Source: Parvibium lacunae (GTDB lineage Bacteria > Pseudomonadota > Gammaproteobacteria > Burkholderiales > Burkholderiaceae_D). From it: a DNA stretch of 64,000 nt. The DNA is taken from positions 682,001 to 746,000 of the forward strand of contig NZ_QPGB01000001.1 of assembly GCF_003335215.1 (NCBI RefSeq), written 5' to 3'. The notes under the pieces are model-generated. The model was not told where the DNA came from. It saw nothing but the letters and a program-made list of their open reading frames with translations, and ran no database searches. Positions 39,833-49,272 of the stretch are shown piece after piece. Position 1 is the first letter of the stretch, and the number at the start of each line of letters is the position of its first letter. The position numbers and the translations under genes are program-made.

Positions 39833-40537
39833 CTAAACGGCAGGGGTAATTTGTAGCTTTAAGCTACCTAGCCCATCAATCCCGCCTTCAAGCACATCCC
39901 CAGGCGCCACCGCAGCCACCCCTTCTGGCGTGCCGGTAAAGATTAAATCTCCGGGTTGCAGCGCAAAAAAACCGGACAAATGCTCAATCGTCTCCGCAAT
40001 ACTCCAAATCAATTTGGAGACATCGCTTTGTTGACGAGACTGGCCATTTACATTCAACCAGATTCGTCCCTGCTGCATCTCTCCTGCTTTTTCGAGCGGC
40101 GTAATCGGCCCAATGGGGGCGGAATAATCAAAGCCTTTCGCGACATCCCAGGGCCGGCCTTTATCTCGCAGGGCAAACTGCAAGTCACGCCGCGTCATAT
40201 CAAGCCCTACGGCAAAGCCATAAATGTGCTGATACGCTTGCGCAGCAGGGATTCGGCGGCCACCAACGCCTATCGCCGCTACCAGCTCGATTTCATGATG
40301 CAAATTACTGGTTTGGCTCGGATACGGCATGCTACCCAGTGTGTCAGGCGCAACGTAGAGCGCAGCATCGGCTGGTTTAGTGAAAAAGAACGGGAGTTCA
40401 CGCGCGTCAAACCCCATTTCTTTGGCATGCTCGGCATAGTTGCGGCCAACGCAATAGATACGATGCACGGGGAAAGTTAAAGCACTGTCAACAACGGGAA
40501 TACGGGTAACGACGGGGGCTTGGATTGCATCAGGCAT
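39833..40537 (-). CDS. Fumarylacetoacetate hydrolase family protein
   Basis: 234 residues. The fold and metal site are seen in 'YCVGRNYAEHAKEMG', 'LHHEIELVAAIG', 'GFAVGLDMTRRDLQ' and 'GDLIFTGTPEGVA'. The closest build is fumarylpyruvate hydrolase / YcgM of aromatic or gentisate breakdown, but no such pathway genes adjoin. The substrate is unassigned. It precedes the iron permease gene's end by 18 bases on the same strand. Confidence 0.9.
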   Translation of the reverse strand: MPDAIQAPVVTRIPVVDSALTFPVHRIYCVGRNYAEHAKEMGFDARELPFFFTKPADAALYVAPDTLGSMPYPSQTSNLHHEIELVAAIGVGGRRIPAAQAYQHIYGFAVGLDMTRRDLQFALRDKGRPWDVAKGFDYSAPIGPITPLEKAGEMQQGRIWLNVNGQSRQQSDVSKLIWSIAETIEHLSGFFALQPGDLIFTGTPEGVAAVAPGDVLEGGIDGLGSLKLQITPAV

Positions 40538-40555
40538 AATCGTTTTCCTGAACAG

Positions 40556-42244
40556 TTATGAATTATTCTTTAGCATAGTACGGGATAGCAGCATGACTGG
40601 CAATAAGCCAACCAAGACAATGGTCAGCGCTGGCAAAGCCGCCTCACCCAGACGTTCATCAGTGGCAAATTGATGCGCAATCACCGCCAGCGTATCGTAG
40701 TTAAAGGGGCGCAGCACCAGCGTTGCGGGCAATTCTTTCATCACATCAACAAACACCAACAGCCCAGCGGCCAGCAGCGAACGCCACAGTAAAGGAATAT
40801 GAACCTTTCTCAGCACCCCCAACGGGCTGTATCCCAGGCTGCGTGCCGAGGCATCCATCGCCGGCGTTATTTTTTGCAAGCCCGCATCGATGCCCTGATA
40901 AGCCACGGCAAAAAAACGGACCAGGTAAGCGTAAATGAGCGCGATCATGGTCCCCGTAAACAATAACCCAACCTGCCAGCCCCATTGCGCTGCCAGCCAA
41001 TCTGCTAGGAAATTATCTAACTTCGCCAGAGGAATCAGGACCCCCACCGCAATAATCGCCCCAGGCACCGCGTAACCGAGACTCACGATGCGATTGCACA
41101 TAGACTGCCAGCGACTGGGGCGACTGCGCTGCGCATAAGCCAACCATAAAGCCGCCATCACCGCGCAGATTGCGGTTAGCGATGCCAACAACACACTATT
41201 GAATAACCAGTGCAGATATCGACTATCGGCCAGTAACTGCCCAAGTTGCCACTCTTGCCACGCTAACCGTAGCAGCAGAAATGTGGGTAATAAAAATCCC
41301 AACAGGATTGGCAGAAAACAAAACAGGGTCGCCCCCCACCCCAACCATCCGGTTAATGGCCGCACAGCTTGCCCATGCAAGCGCTGTCCGGTTGTGTAAA
41401 ACCGCGCACGGCCACGGCTCAGCTGCTCGAACACAACCAACAAGAAAATGATCCCCAACAACATCGAGGCAAGCTGTGCCGCCGCCGCACGATCCCCTAG
41501 GCTAAACCAAGCCCGATAAATACCCGTGGTAAAAGTCGTGACCCCAAAATAGGCCACCGTGCCGTAATCTGCCAACACCTCCATAAGTGCCAAGGTAGCC
41601 CCCGCCACAATCGCCGGGCGGGCCAAGGGGAGTGAGACTCGCCAAAAAACCTGCCAAGGCTGATACCCCATGCTGCGTGCAGCCTCCAGCATGGCCGGGC
41701 TACGTTCGAGAAAATTATTGCGTGCCAGCAGGTAAACATAGGGATAGAGCACCGCAATAAACATCAGTGCCGCGCCACCGAGTGAGCGAATTTCAGGGAA
41801 CCAATAGTCGCCATATTCCCACCCAAAATAGTGACGCAAAGCGGTTTGCACAGGACCGGTGAACTGTAAAAAATCAGTGTAGGCATACGCGCTCACATAA
41901 GCCGGCATCGCGAGGGGTAAAATCAAACCCCACTCCAGCCATTTGCGCCCGGGAAATTCACAGAGCGCCACCAACCAGGCCGCCATGCTGCCCCCCGCAA
42001 TCACCCCAAGCGCAACCCACAGCACCAATGCGCCGGTAACCCGCGTGTAGTCAGGCAAGATCGTATCAAGCAGATGTTGCCAAGTCGTCTGCGCCGTCGC
42101 ACTCACCAACGAGTGATCCAGCACATTAGAGAGCACCCCAAGCACCGGGATCGCCACCAATAAGGCAACAAAGGTAGGAAAGAGACGTGATAACCAGGCA
42201 ACCATAAATGTGGGGTCAAGTGTACGCAGGCGCGGCACAGCCAA
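40556..42244 (-). CDS. fbpB: Iron(III) ABC transporter permease, FbpB type
   Basis: 562 residues with about twelve membrane segments and two binding-protein-dependent permease modules. Each has an EAA-like loop ('MLEAARSMGYQPWQVFWRVSLPLARP' in parts, near residue 185, and 'MDASARSLGYSPLGVLRKVHIPLL' near 465). This fused two-domain form is typical of FbpB/SfuB. It is divergent from the fbpC gene across a Fur-box-like palindrome. The periplasmic FbpA gene is not in the window. Confidence 0.92.
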   Translation of the reverse strand: MAVPRLRTLDPTFMVAWLSRLFPTFVALLVAIPVLGVLSNVLDHSLVSATAQTTWQHLLDTILPDYTRVTGALVLWVALGVIAGGSMAAWLVALCEFPGRKWLEWGLILPLAMPAYVSAYAYTDFLQFTGPVQTALRHYFGWEYGDYWFPEIRSLGGAALMFIAVLYPYVYLLARNNFLERSPAMLEAARSMGYQPWQVFWRVSLPLARPAIVAGATLALMEVLADYGTVAYFGVTTFTTGIYRAWFSLGDRAAAAQLASMLLGIIFLLVVFEQLSRGRARFYTTGQRLHGQAVRPLTGWLGWGATLFCFLPILLGFLLPTFLLLRLAWQEWQLGQLLADSRYLHWLFNSVLLASLTAICAVMAALWLAYAQRSRPSRWQSMCNRIVSLGYAVPGAIIAVGVLIPLAKLDNFLADWLAAQWGWQVGLLFTGTMIALIYAYLVRFFAVAYQGIDAGLQKITPAMDASARSLGYSPLGVLRKVHIPLLWRSLLAAGLLVFVDVMKELPATLVLRPFNYDTLAVIAHQFATDERLGEAALPALTIVLVGLLPVMLLSRTMLKNNS

Positions 42245-42268
42245 GCAGCTACAGTACAGGCAAAATAT

Positions 42269-42289
42269 AAATGAGTTTAATTCTCAATT
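42269..42289. promoter_or_regulatory. Putative Fur box
   Basis: AAATGAGTTTAATTCTCAATT is an inverted repeat (TGAGTTT-A-ATTCTCA) resembling the Fur 7-1-7 consensus. It lies in the 142-base gap between the divergent fbpB and fbpC genes, so iron repression of both is likely. Confidence 0.55.
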
Positions 42290-42386
42290 ATACTGATGGA
42301 ACATTCTGATCTCATCAAATTGCTCGCCCGCTTGGCGAATTAATCGTTGATATTTGATCAGACAAGCTCACTTGCTCGACCGGATT

Positions 42387-43577
42387 ATGACAAGCCCACT
42401 GCTCCACGCTGAAAATTTACGTATCGAATTTACGCTGCCAGCCCGTCAGAGTCAAAGCCAGGTTTTGCGCGTACTGCAAGGCCTCTCTTTAAACCTGCAA
42501 GCGGGTGAAATCGGTTGCTTGCTTGGCCCGTCAGGCTGTGGCAAAACAACCTTATTGCGGGCGATTGCCGGTTTCCAAAAGGTGCAAGCAGGTGAAATTC
42601 GTCTGCGTGGCAACGTGATCGCCAGCGCCCACCACCATACCCCACCGGAACATCGTCAAATTGGGCTGGTATTTCAAGAATATGCGCTCTTTCCCCATTT
42701 GACGATTGCCGACAACGTGGCCTTTGGCCTGCAGCGGCTTCTCAAGCCCGCACGGCAAGCGCGGGTGGATGCCATGCTCAGCCTGGTCGGGCTCAGCGCT
42801 CATGCCCACAAATTTCCTCACGAACTCTCCGGCGGGCAACAACAGCGCGTCGCACTGGCACGCGCTCTCGCCCCCCAGCCAACGCTGTTGCTATTGGATG
42901 AACCCTTTTCAAACCTTGATGTCGCCCTGCGCGAACGCTTGAGCCTGGAAGTGCGCAATATTTTGAAAGAAGCCAATGCCACGGCAATTTTAGTCACACA
43001 CGATCAACAGGAAGCCTTCGCGGTCGCCGATCAAGTCGGGGTGATGCATGAAGGCCGAATTTTGCAATGGGATACACCTTACCATCTGTATCACCAGCCC
43101 AATTCCCGCTTTGTTGCCGATTTCGTGGGGCAAGGGGTCTTTGTGCCTGGCCGCATACCTGCGCCAAGCGAGGCAGCTGGGCACACAACAGCGCAAGTAG
43201 ATATTGAAATTGGGGCCTTGGTGATGGCTGAGGCAAGTGCCGCTCAGTCAGCCGATGTCAGCACGATACCTGAAGCAGCAAGCACGTCTGCCGCCCGCTC
43301 AAAAGCGCAAGAAGTGGATGTGTTACTGCGGCCAGATGACATTACGCACGATGATGCGAGCCCACTCCAAGCAGAGGTGGTTAAAAAAGTGTTTCGCGGT
43401 GCCGACTTTGTTTACACCCTGAAACTCAGCTCAGGACAATTAATCTTGGCCAACGTACCGAGTCATCATAACCATGCAATCGGTGAAAAAATTGGGATTA
43501 AACTGGACGCGGATCACGTCGTGACATTCCCCCGAATTAGCCTACCAACCCCTTCTGCCACGGGCCTCTCACACTAG
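42387..43577 (+). CDS. fbpC: Iron(III) ABC transporter ATP-binding protein, FbpC type
   Basis: 396 residues from the ATG before TSPLLHAENL; an upstream start eleven codons earlier is less likely. Walker A is 'GPSGCGKTT', the signature 'LSGGQQQRVALARAL' and Walker B 'LLLLDEPFSNLD'. The C-terminal regulatory domain is followed by a TOBE-like end, with an Ala/Ser-rich stretch of about 40 residues between them. It powers FbpB, whose gene diverges from it. No solute-binding protein gene is nearby. Confidence 0.92.
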   Translation: MTSPLLHAENLRIEFTLPARQSQSQVLRVLQGLSLNLQAGEIGCLLGPSGCGKTTLLRAIAGFQKVQAGEIRLRGNVIASAHHHTPPEHRQIGLVFQEYALFPHLTIADNVAFGLQRLLKPARQARVDAMLSLVGLSAHAHKFPHELSGGQQQRVALARALAPQPTLLLLDEPFSNLDVALRERLSLEVRNILKEANATAILVTHDQQEAFAVADQVGVMHEGRILQWDTPYHLYHQPNSRFVADFVGQGVFVPGRIPAPSEAAGHTTAQVDIEIGALVMAEASAAQSADVSTIPEAASTSAARSKAQEVDVLLRPDDITHDDASPLQAEVVKKVFRGADFVYTLKLSSGQLILANVPSHHNHAIGEKIGIKLDADHVVTFPRISLPTPSATGLSH

Positions 43578-43585
43578 GGGAAAAA

Positions 43586-43864
43586 ATGTACATAGGTATC
43601 GTTGCAATCGGCTGGCTGTATGTGGTGACGCTCATGGCGCTGAGTGAGCATTCCATCGCAGCTGCGCTTGGCACGTTCATTTTTTATGGCGTTTTGCCAC
43701 TTGGCATCCTGCTCTATTTGCTAGCGACGCCAATTCGGCAAAAGCGGCGTCAATATCAAGCCCAACTGCGTGCCCAAACTCAGGCAACGGATGAGGCCAA
43801 GACCCATGCGCAAGCACCGCAATCTAAGCCTCAAATATCCGCGGTATCCGACCAATCAGATTGA
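43586..43864 (+). CDS. Small two-TM membrane protein, 92 aa
   Basis: Follows fbpC by eight bases with GGGGAAAAA before the ATG. Two hydrophobic segments (about residues 3-20 and 28-48) are followed by a basic and then Gln/Ala-rich cytoplasmic tail. It overlaps the convergent phhA 3' end by 34 bases. It has the look of the small uncharacterised membrane proteins found beside transporters. No function assigned. Confidence 0.7.
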   Translation: MYIGIVAIGWLYVVTLMALSEHSIAAALGTFIFYGVLPLGILLYLLATPIRQKRRQYQAQLRAQTQATDEAKTHAQAPQSKPQISAVSDQSD

Positions 43865-44763
43865 TCACCTCGCTGCAAAACCTCATCACTCGCGATCAAC
43901 TCCCCTGCCCCCAAGGCAGGTCGTTTGCTCAAGTCCTCATAATAGGGCGTGAAGTCCGGCGCGGTCGCAGCGAATAATTGCTGAAAATCATCAATCACAA
44001 AATACGTTTTCTGAAACGTATCAATGCGGTAACGGGTACGCATTACGCGCAACAAATCAAAACCCACCCGGTTCGGGCTCAGGCTTTCTAGACTGTAAAG
44101 CGATTCGGTGCGGCTTGAGACAATGCCAGCGCCATAAATGCGTAGGCCAGCCGAGGTCTTTAGCAAGCCAAACTCAACGGTGTACCAATAGAGCCGCGCC
44201 AACATTGGCAATGCCCCCAAGTGCTGGGCTTTTACCCCGCCCAGGCCGTAGGCTTGTAAATAATCGGCAAAGACAGGATTCATTAACAACGGCACATGAC
44301 CGAACAAGTCATGAAAGACATCGGGTTCTTGCAAGTAATCCAACTTATCTGGTTCACGGATCCACCAAGTCACGGGAAACCGGCGCTGCGACAGATGGGT
44401 AAAGAAAACCTCATCGGGAATCAGCCCATGTACCGCGACAATTCGCCATCTAGTCGCTTGGTGCAGGACCTCGTTCAATTCCTCAAACACCGGAATTCGG
44501 TTTGCCCCCATCGGCAGCAAATCCATACCAGCTAAAAAAGCATCGCAGGCACGCCCTGGTAACAGTGCATGTTGCCGCTGATAAAGCTGCTCCCAAGTCT
44601 GGTGGTCTTGGTCACTGTAGCGGTCTAAGGGCTGCGGCAAGGTGTAATCTTCGGCGTGCGCCAAGCCTTGGTTTTTGCGTGAAGTGACATCCGGCACCAC
44701 ATAAGAAGTTGCCAAAGCTGCCTCATGAATTGTTTTCTGCTGCGAAGAAACTGGCATTGTCAT
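43831..44763 (-). CDS. phhA: Phenylalanine-4-hydroxylase
   Basis: 310 residues. Iron-binding His-His-Glu architecture with 'PDVFHDLFGHVPLL' (two His) and a Glu in 'YWYTVEFGLL'. 'RRFPVTWWIREPDKLDYLQEPD' is typical of the bacterial monomeric enzyme. It converts Phe to Tyr with tetrahydropterin. No phhB (pterin dehydratase) is adjacent. Confidence 0.96.
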   Translation of the reverse strand: MTMPVSSQQKTIHEAALATSYVVPDVTSRKNQGLAHAEDYTLPQPLDRYSDQDHQTWEQLYQRQHALLPGRACDAFLAGMDLLPMGANRIPVFEELNEVLHQATRWRIVAVHGLIPDEVFFTHLSQRRFPVTWWIREPDKLDYLQEPDVFHDLFGHVPLLMNPVFADYLQAYGLGGVKAQHLGALPMLARLYWYTVEFGLLKTSAGLRIYGAGIVSSRTESLYSLESLSPNRVGFDLLRVMRTRYRIDTFQKTYFVIDDFQQLFAATAPDFTPYYEDLSKRPALGAGELIASDEVLQRGDQSDWSDTADI

Positions 44764-44819
44764 GCAAACCTCCTAAATGCAAGAAACGCAAGGTATTCAA
44801 GCGACTTAGCGCTGCGACA

Positions 44820-45059
44820 TTAGGAACGCGGCGGCTGTTTGTCGGCCTCGCGCATCCACTGCAATAAAATCATGTCAATCGCCGTCCAAACCAGAAAAAA
44901 TAAAAACCAACCTTGCTTCGCAGATTTCATGGTCATCCACAGCAACACCATCGACAGCACAAACTGAATCAGCATGTGCTTGAAGAAACGGCTGCGCTGC
45001 GGCTGCGGCATCGCTAAATAATAGTTAATGAAACTTTTTTTCCAATTGTCCAGCATCAT
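44820..45059 (-). CDS. Small inner-membrane protein, about 79 aa
   Basis: I chose the first of two adjacent ATGs (MMLDNWKKSF); an ATG 14 codons upstream is an alternative. The cytoplasmic N-terminus ('WKKSFINYYLAMPQPQRSRFFKH') is followed by two hydrophobic helices and a short charged tail. Conserved-looking but unnamed. It lies between phhA and pgeF, same strand. Confidence 0.65.
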   Translation of the reverse strand: MMLDNWKKSFINYYLAMPQPQRSRFFKHMLIQFVLSMVLLWMTMKSAKQGWFLFFLVWTAIDMILLQWMREADKQPPRS

Positions 45060-45146
45060 TTCGCTCACTCTGTCGCTGTTTTTCACTGCATTTCGCTGCA
45101 TTGGCTGTTATCGGACGGCGCACAGCCCTAGTCCAGCCGTTGTCAA

Positions 45147-46028
45147 TCACCTTGTTGCCGCAGGCAGATTGGCATAATCGTCGATCCAGATTAGCGCAGC
45201 CATTCTGCCTGTCACCTGATCACGGCGGTAGGAATAAAAACGGGCTGGGGTATTGACCGTGCAAAGCCCACCACCATAGCATTGGGTTACCCCCGCATGG
45301 CCTAAACGCAACTTGGCTAAACCCACTATGTCGGCAAAATATTTATCTGCCACACTCGGGTGCGCTGCAAAATAGGCGGCGGCATCAGCGTGTACGGTGG
45401 TAAACGCCTGCCGCACCTCTGCGCCAACCTCAAATGCTGTCGGGCCAATCGCCGGACCGCAATACGCCATTAGGGTGCGCTGCTCAACAGGAATCGCATA
45501 CCGCGCCAGCGTCTCCTGCAGGGTTTTAACCGCATTTTCAAGCACCCCGGCAGCTAAGCCTCGCCACCCCGCATGCACGGCAGCGACAACATGGCCACCA
45601 AGATTAGTGAGTAACACGGGTAAACAATCGGCCGCCATGACCACACAGACACGCCCTTTTTTATGGGTATAGCTACCATCTGCTTCCGGTTCCTCGTAGC
45701 CTGCATGCCCACGGATGGGCGGCGCATGGGCGGCAACCAAGGTGGTGCCATGCACCTGTTTTAGCCAGCAAGGCTCTGCTGGCAGATATTTACGGAGTAA
45801 GGCTCGATTTGCTTGCACAAACTCGACCGCATCACCACAGCGTAACCCAGGGTTCATCCCCCCACTGCCATGCTGGCCCGCGAAAGGCCCTTGGCTGACG
45901 CCGCCATTGCGCGTGGTGATCAAGCTTCGAATATTCGCCGGTGCCGGCCAGTCCGGCACGACCCAATCTGCTGGCATGGCTGTCAGAATCGGACTAATGA
46001 AATCGGCGATGCTTCGGGTTCCTAGCAT
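45147..46028 (-). CDS. pgeF: Peptidoglycan editing factor PgeF (YfiH, laccase-domain)
   Basis: Up to 293 residues; a start 17 codons in (MPADWVVPDWPAP) is equally possible. The multicopper-oxidase-like YfiH fold has its metal ligands in 'VVMAADCLPVLL', 'AAVHAGWRGLAAGVL' and 'CGPAIGPTAFEVG'. PgeF removes misincorporated L-Ser from UDP-MurNAc peptides. It overlaps rluD by seven bases, the standard rluD-pgeF pair. Confidence 0.94.
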   Translation of the reverse strand: MLGTRSIADFISPILTAMPADWVVPDWPAPANIRSLITTRNGGVSQGPFAGQHGSGGMNPGLRCGDAVEFVQANRALLRKYLPAEPCWLKQVHGTTLVAAHAPPIRGHAGYEEPEADGSYTHKKGRVCVVMAADCLPVLLTNLGGHVVAAVHAGWRGLAAGVLENAVKTLQETLARYAIPVEQRTLMAYCGPAIGPTAFEVGAEVRQAFTTVHADAAAYFAAHPSVADKYFADIVGLAKLRLGHAGVTQCYGGGLCTVNTPARFYSYRRDQVTGRMAALIWIDDYANLPAATR

Positions 46029-47131
46029 GGTTGAATTCCCGCCTGACTGAGTAAGGTCAGTAAATCGCTGGCCAAGGGGGCGGTGTAGGCGCTTGGCGGC
46101 GTGCCCTCCGCATGTGGCTCACCGGGGTGAATAAACTGTAAGTGTAAGGCGTGCAAGGCTTGCCGGGCAAATGGCATGGCCGCGGGCACCTTCACCACCG
46201 TAGCAGACTGCGCCGTTTTTAATGGTTTGCCATAGAGCGGATCGCCTACCAGCGGCCAGCCCTGAGACTGCATATGTACCCGAATCTGGTGCGTTCTACC
46301 CGTTTCCAAATGGCAAGCCACCCAGGTAACAGGGGTATCGCACAGCAGCCCATAAGCCAGCGGCTGATAATGCGTAACCGCTGTTTTCGTGCCTGGAGCC
46401 GGCTCTGCGCCCGCTTCGGTGGCGGGAAAGGCCGCCATTTTGAGTCGATCGCGGGGGTCACGCCCCATCGGCGCGGTGATCTTTCCCGCTGCGGGCACAT
46501 GCCCCCACACCAAAGCGCGGTATTCGCGTTTGACTGTTCGGGCCTGTAATTGCCGCACCAACTCGGTTTGCGCGGTTAGGGTCCGCGCCACCACCATGAC
46601 CCCGCTAGTTTCTTTATCTAAGCGATGGACAATGCCAGCGCGGGGAATCTCTGCCAACTCCGGATAAGCATGCAGCAACCCATTCAGCAAGGTTCCCTGC
46701 CAATTTCCCGCTGCGGGGTGTACCACCAACCCAGCTGGTTTATCCAGCACAATCACGGCGGCATCGGCGGCGATCACGTTTAGCATGCCGGGCGCTAAAG
46801 GGGCAGGCACATAGGCCGCTGTCTCGGGCGCGGCCATTGGCGTTACTGTCAAACGGCTGCCGCCTTTGGCTTTGATCTTACTGCTGTAATCGCTCAGCGC
46901 CTGACCATCGATCTCGACCAAGCCAGTTTGTAGCCAGCTGAGTAAGCGCGCCCGTGAAAACTGGGGGAACAGCTGCGCGACCACTTTATCCAGGCGCTCT
47001 CCGGTCGCGGCCATCGGAATCACTGCCGTTAAAGGCTCGCCCAAGCCTTCGGCCAGCGCCGACTCCGCATCGTGGCTCTGCACCTCTTCTTCGTGCCAGG
47101 TATCTGATGGGAATCTCTCTGATTGCGTCAC
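46022..47131 (-). CDS. rluD: 23S rRNA pseudouridine synthase RluD
   Basis: 369 residues. An S4 domain ('RLDKVVAQLFPQFSRARLLSWLQTGLVEIDG' in parts) precedes the RluA-type catalytic domain with the motif 'GIVHRLDKETSGVMVVART' holding the catalytic Asp. It modifies helix 69 of 23S rRNA. An N-terminal extension of about 40 residues before the S4 domain is acidic. It is divergent from bamD, as in many proteobacteria. Confidence 0.95.
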   Translation of the reverse strand: MTQSERFPSDTWHEEEVQSHDAESALAEGLGEPLTAVIPMAATGERLDKVVAQLFPQFSRARLLSWLQTGLVEIDGQALSDYSSKIKAKGGSRLTVTPMAAPETAAYVPAPLAPGMLNVIAADAAVIVLDKPAGLVVHPAAGNWQGTLLNGLLHAYPELAEIPRAGIVHRLDKETSGVMVVARTLTAQTELVRQLQARTVKREYRALVWGHVPAAGKITAPMGRDPRDRLKMAAFPATEAGAEPAPGTKTAVTHYQPLAYGLLCDTPVTWVACHLETGRTHQIRVHMQSQGWPLVGDPLYGKPLKTAQSATVVKVPAAMPFARQALHALHLQFIHPGEPHAEGTPPSAYTAPLASDLLTLLSQAGIQPC

Positions 47132-47196
47132 TTAGGCTCACTTTGGTCGCTATAATGCGTTTCGGCTTTGATTTTAGCGTTAATGGTGACCCCCGT

Positions 47197-48042
47197 ATGC
47201 GTCTTGCTCTGTTTTTTCTCTCCCTCCCACGCCTTGCCTGCAAACTGACTTCCAGCTTTATTCGCGCCCTAACTCGCTGGCCCGCTGGGGTCGCTTGTCT
47301 GTTGTTGGCTACTGCCAGCCTGACCGGCTGCGGGATTTTAGACCAAGGAGAAGCCGACGAAACCAAAGGCTGGTCAGCGCAGAAACTCTACAGTGCCGCC
47401 CGCGAAGAAATTGATGGCGGTAACTTTGAAAAAGCCGTCAAGCTACTCGAAAAAATGGAAGGCCGTTACCCCTTTGGGCGCTACGCACAACAAGCCCAGC
47501 TCGAAATTGCCTACGCCTATTTCAAACAAAATGATGCCGTACAGGCACTGGCCGCCGTTGATCGCTTTATCCGTCTTTACCCCAGCCACCCTTTTATTGA
47601 CTACGCTTATTACCTGCGCGGCTTGATCAATTTTTATGACGACGTGGGCCTGATTTCCCGCATTTTTGGCCAAGACCGGATTGACCGCGACCCCAAGGCC
47701 ACGCGCGATGCCTTTGATGCCTTCAAAGAGCTTGTTACGCGCTTTCCAGAAAGCAAATACGCCCCGGATGCATTAGAGCGCATGCAATATCTGGTTAATG
47801 CCTTGGCGCAATACGAGGTTAATGTTGCCGCCTATTACATGAAACGCCGCGCCTATGTGGCCGCATTAGCCCGCGCACAAACGACCATCAAACAATACCC
47901 TGAAGCCCCCGCCCAAGAGCAGGCGCTCGTGATTATTGTGCAAGCTTATGATGCGCTCAAAATGAAAGAGCTGCGAGATGATAATTTCCGTGTGCTGCAA
48001 CGTAATTTCCCCGCCAGCGCCGCCAAGCTAAAGCTCAATTAA
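47197..48042 (+). CDS. bamD: Outer-membrane assembly lipoprotein BamD
   Basis: 281 residues. I chose this ATG because a TATAAT (47151-47156) overlaps the upstream ATG and would put transcription start after it, and GGTGA precedes the chosen codon. Signal peptide with lipobox 'SLTGCG'. TPR repeats follow ('SAQKLYSAAREEIDGGNFEKAVKLLEKME' in parts, 'YPFGRYAQQAQLEIAYAYFKQ'). It is an essential BAM complex subunit. A diverged copy of its last 40 codons lies about 4.5 kb downstream. Confidence 0.95.
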   Translation: MRLALFFLSLPRLACKLTSSFIRALTRWPAGVACLLLATASLTGCGILDQGEADETKGWSAQKLYSAAREEIDGGNFEKAVKLLEKMEGRYPFGRYAQQAQLEIAYAYFKQNDAVQALAAVDRFIRLYPSHPFIDYAYYLRGLINFYDDVGLISRIFGQDRIDRDPKATRDAFDAFKELVTRFPESKYAPDALERMQYLVNALAQYEVNVAAYYMKRRAYVAALARAQTTIKQYPEAPAQEQALVIIVQAYDALKMKELRDDNFRVLQRNFPASAAKLKLN

Positions 48043-48112
48043 AGGCGCAATGCTGCTGAGCCAGCCGGGCACAGACATGAAGGGCGAGGTGAGCGGCTAG
48101 GCTACACCCACA

Positions 48113-48589
48113 CTACCTGTATTTGGCTGACGTAATGAACTCGCCAAAGGTCTCACACCACACAATAACAGCCGAATACTTGGTTGGATCAATGCCGGCG
48201 GGTATGGTGACAATAAAATTCTCAAATGTTTTTACATCACCGACACGCACCATCTGCGTTTTCAAGCGCAGGAAGTCTGCCTCTGTTTCAACAAACTCCG
48301 GCGAAAGATAGAGCTTATAGTCTGGCCCTGGTGCCAGCTTTCCCGCTAGCGAGATGAATGTCGCGCCGACGGTCACCGGCCCCTCCCCCCAATGCAGCGC
48401 GTCGCTGTCTTTCAAATCACGTTTGAAATGGGCTGTGAACAGAGCCTGACCGGCAACGGCGCTGATTTCGTCAACCGTTGGCGAAGCTGGCGCGGTAAGA
48501 ATAGGCAGCGTGTAAATGCCTGCGGCAAAGCCAACTGCGCCCGCTGCGAGATGCGTTGCAATACGGGTAATAAGTGTTCGTGTATTCAT
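48113..48589 (-). CDS. DM13-domain protein
   Basis: 158 residues with one N-terminal hydrophobic helix, then a DM13 domain: 'QALFTAHFKRDLKDSDALHWGEGPVTV', 'APGPDYKLYLSPEFV' and 'SAVIVWCETFGEFITSAKYR' (split here). DM13 proteins are thought to take part in electron transfer or redox sensing through the conserved Cys. It is the last of a run of small same-strand genes inserted between bamD and tex. Confidence 0.8.
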   Translation of the reverse strand: MNTRTLITRIATHLAAGAVGFAAGIYTLPILTAPASPTVDEISAVAGQALFTAHFKRDLKDSDALHWGEGPVTVGATFISLAGKLAPGPDYKLYLSPEFVETEADFLRLKTQMVRVGDVKTFENFIVTIPAGIDPTKYSAVIVWCETFGEFITSAKYR

Positions 48590-48636
48590 GGTTTCGCAGA
48601 CGTAAGAAGTGGGAACAGTTAAGCAGCGGTGAAGGC

Positions 48637-49263
48637 TTAGTTAGGGCTGCGCTTTGCCGTCGCAAGCACGCCTGCAGCCAGCAAAAAGACGCCCCCCGTA
48701 GCACGATTGAATAATACCGCGCGGCCAGGCTGTTGCAGCCACTGCTTGGCACGACTGCCCAGGGCGGCATAGGTGATCAGCCAAAAAAGCTCAAACGTTA
48801 TGAACGTAGAACACAACACCAAGAATTGCGGAATCTGGGGACGCGCGGGATCAAGAAACTGCGGAAACAGCGCCGTGAAAAAGACCAGTGCCTTGGGATT
48901 GCTTGCGCCCACCAGAAACCCACGCACGAAGCTGCGCGGCTGGGCAGACACCGACTTTTCAGAGAATGACAAGCCACCACCAGCAGAAAGAAGCGACGTC
49001 AGGCCAAGGTAGGCGAGATACCCAGCCCCCGCCCACTTGAGCACAGAAAATAGCAACTCGGATGTGGACAAAACAGCCCCTAAGCCAACAGCAGACAACA
49101 CCATCAGACACACAATAGCGCTAGTGCTGCCCAGCGCAGCTAGCACCGCTTGGCGGAACCCCCGGTTAACGGATGTAGAAACAGCCATGAGAACCGACGG
49201 CCCTGGGGTGACCGTGAGCACAAAGACAGCCGCGACGAAAATAAGCCAAGTGTTTAGGGGCAT
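48637..49263 (-). CDS. LysE-family amino-acid exporter
   Basis: 208 residues with six hydrophobic segments. The signature 'TPGPSVLMAVSTSVNRGF' near residue 20 and 'GASNPKALVFFTALFPQFLDP' are characteristic of LysE/RhtB exporters. Substrate unknown. The first 37 or so codons and about 25 bases upstream are nearly duplicated at 51.7-51.85 kb, showing rearrangement in this island. Confidence 0.9.
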   Translation of the reverse strand: MPLNTWLIFVAAVFVLTVTPGPSVLMAVSTSVNRGFRQAVLAALGSTSAIVCLMVLSAVGLGAVLSTSELLFSVLKWAGAGYLAYLGLTSLLSAGGGLSFSEKSVSAQPRSFVRGFLVGASNPKALVFFTALFPQFLDPARPQIPQFLVLCSTFITFELFWLITYAALGSRAKQWLQQPGRAVLFNRATGGVFLLAAGVLATAKRSPN

Positions 49264-49272
49264 AAGGGCTGC

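Noticed and set aside
47155-47196. Upstream ATG of bamD
   Set aside because: It overlaps a good -10 hexamer (TATAAT) and adds residues before the signal peptide, so the later ATG is preferred.
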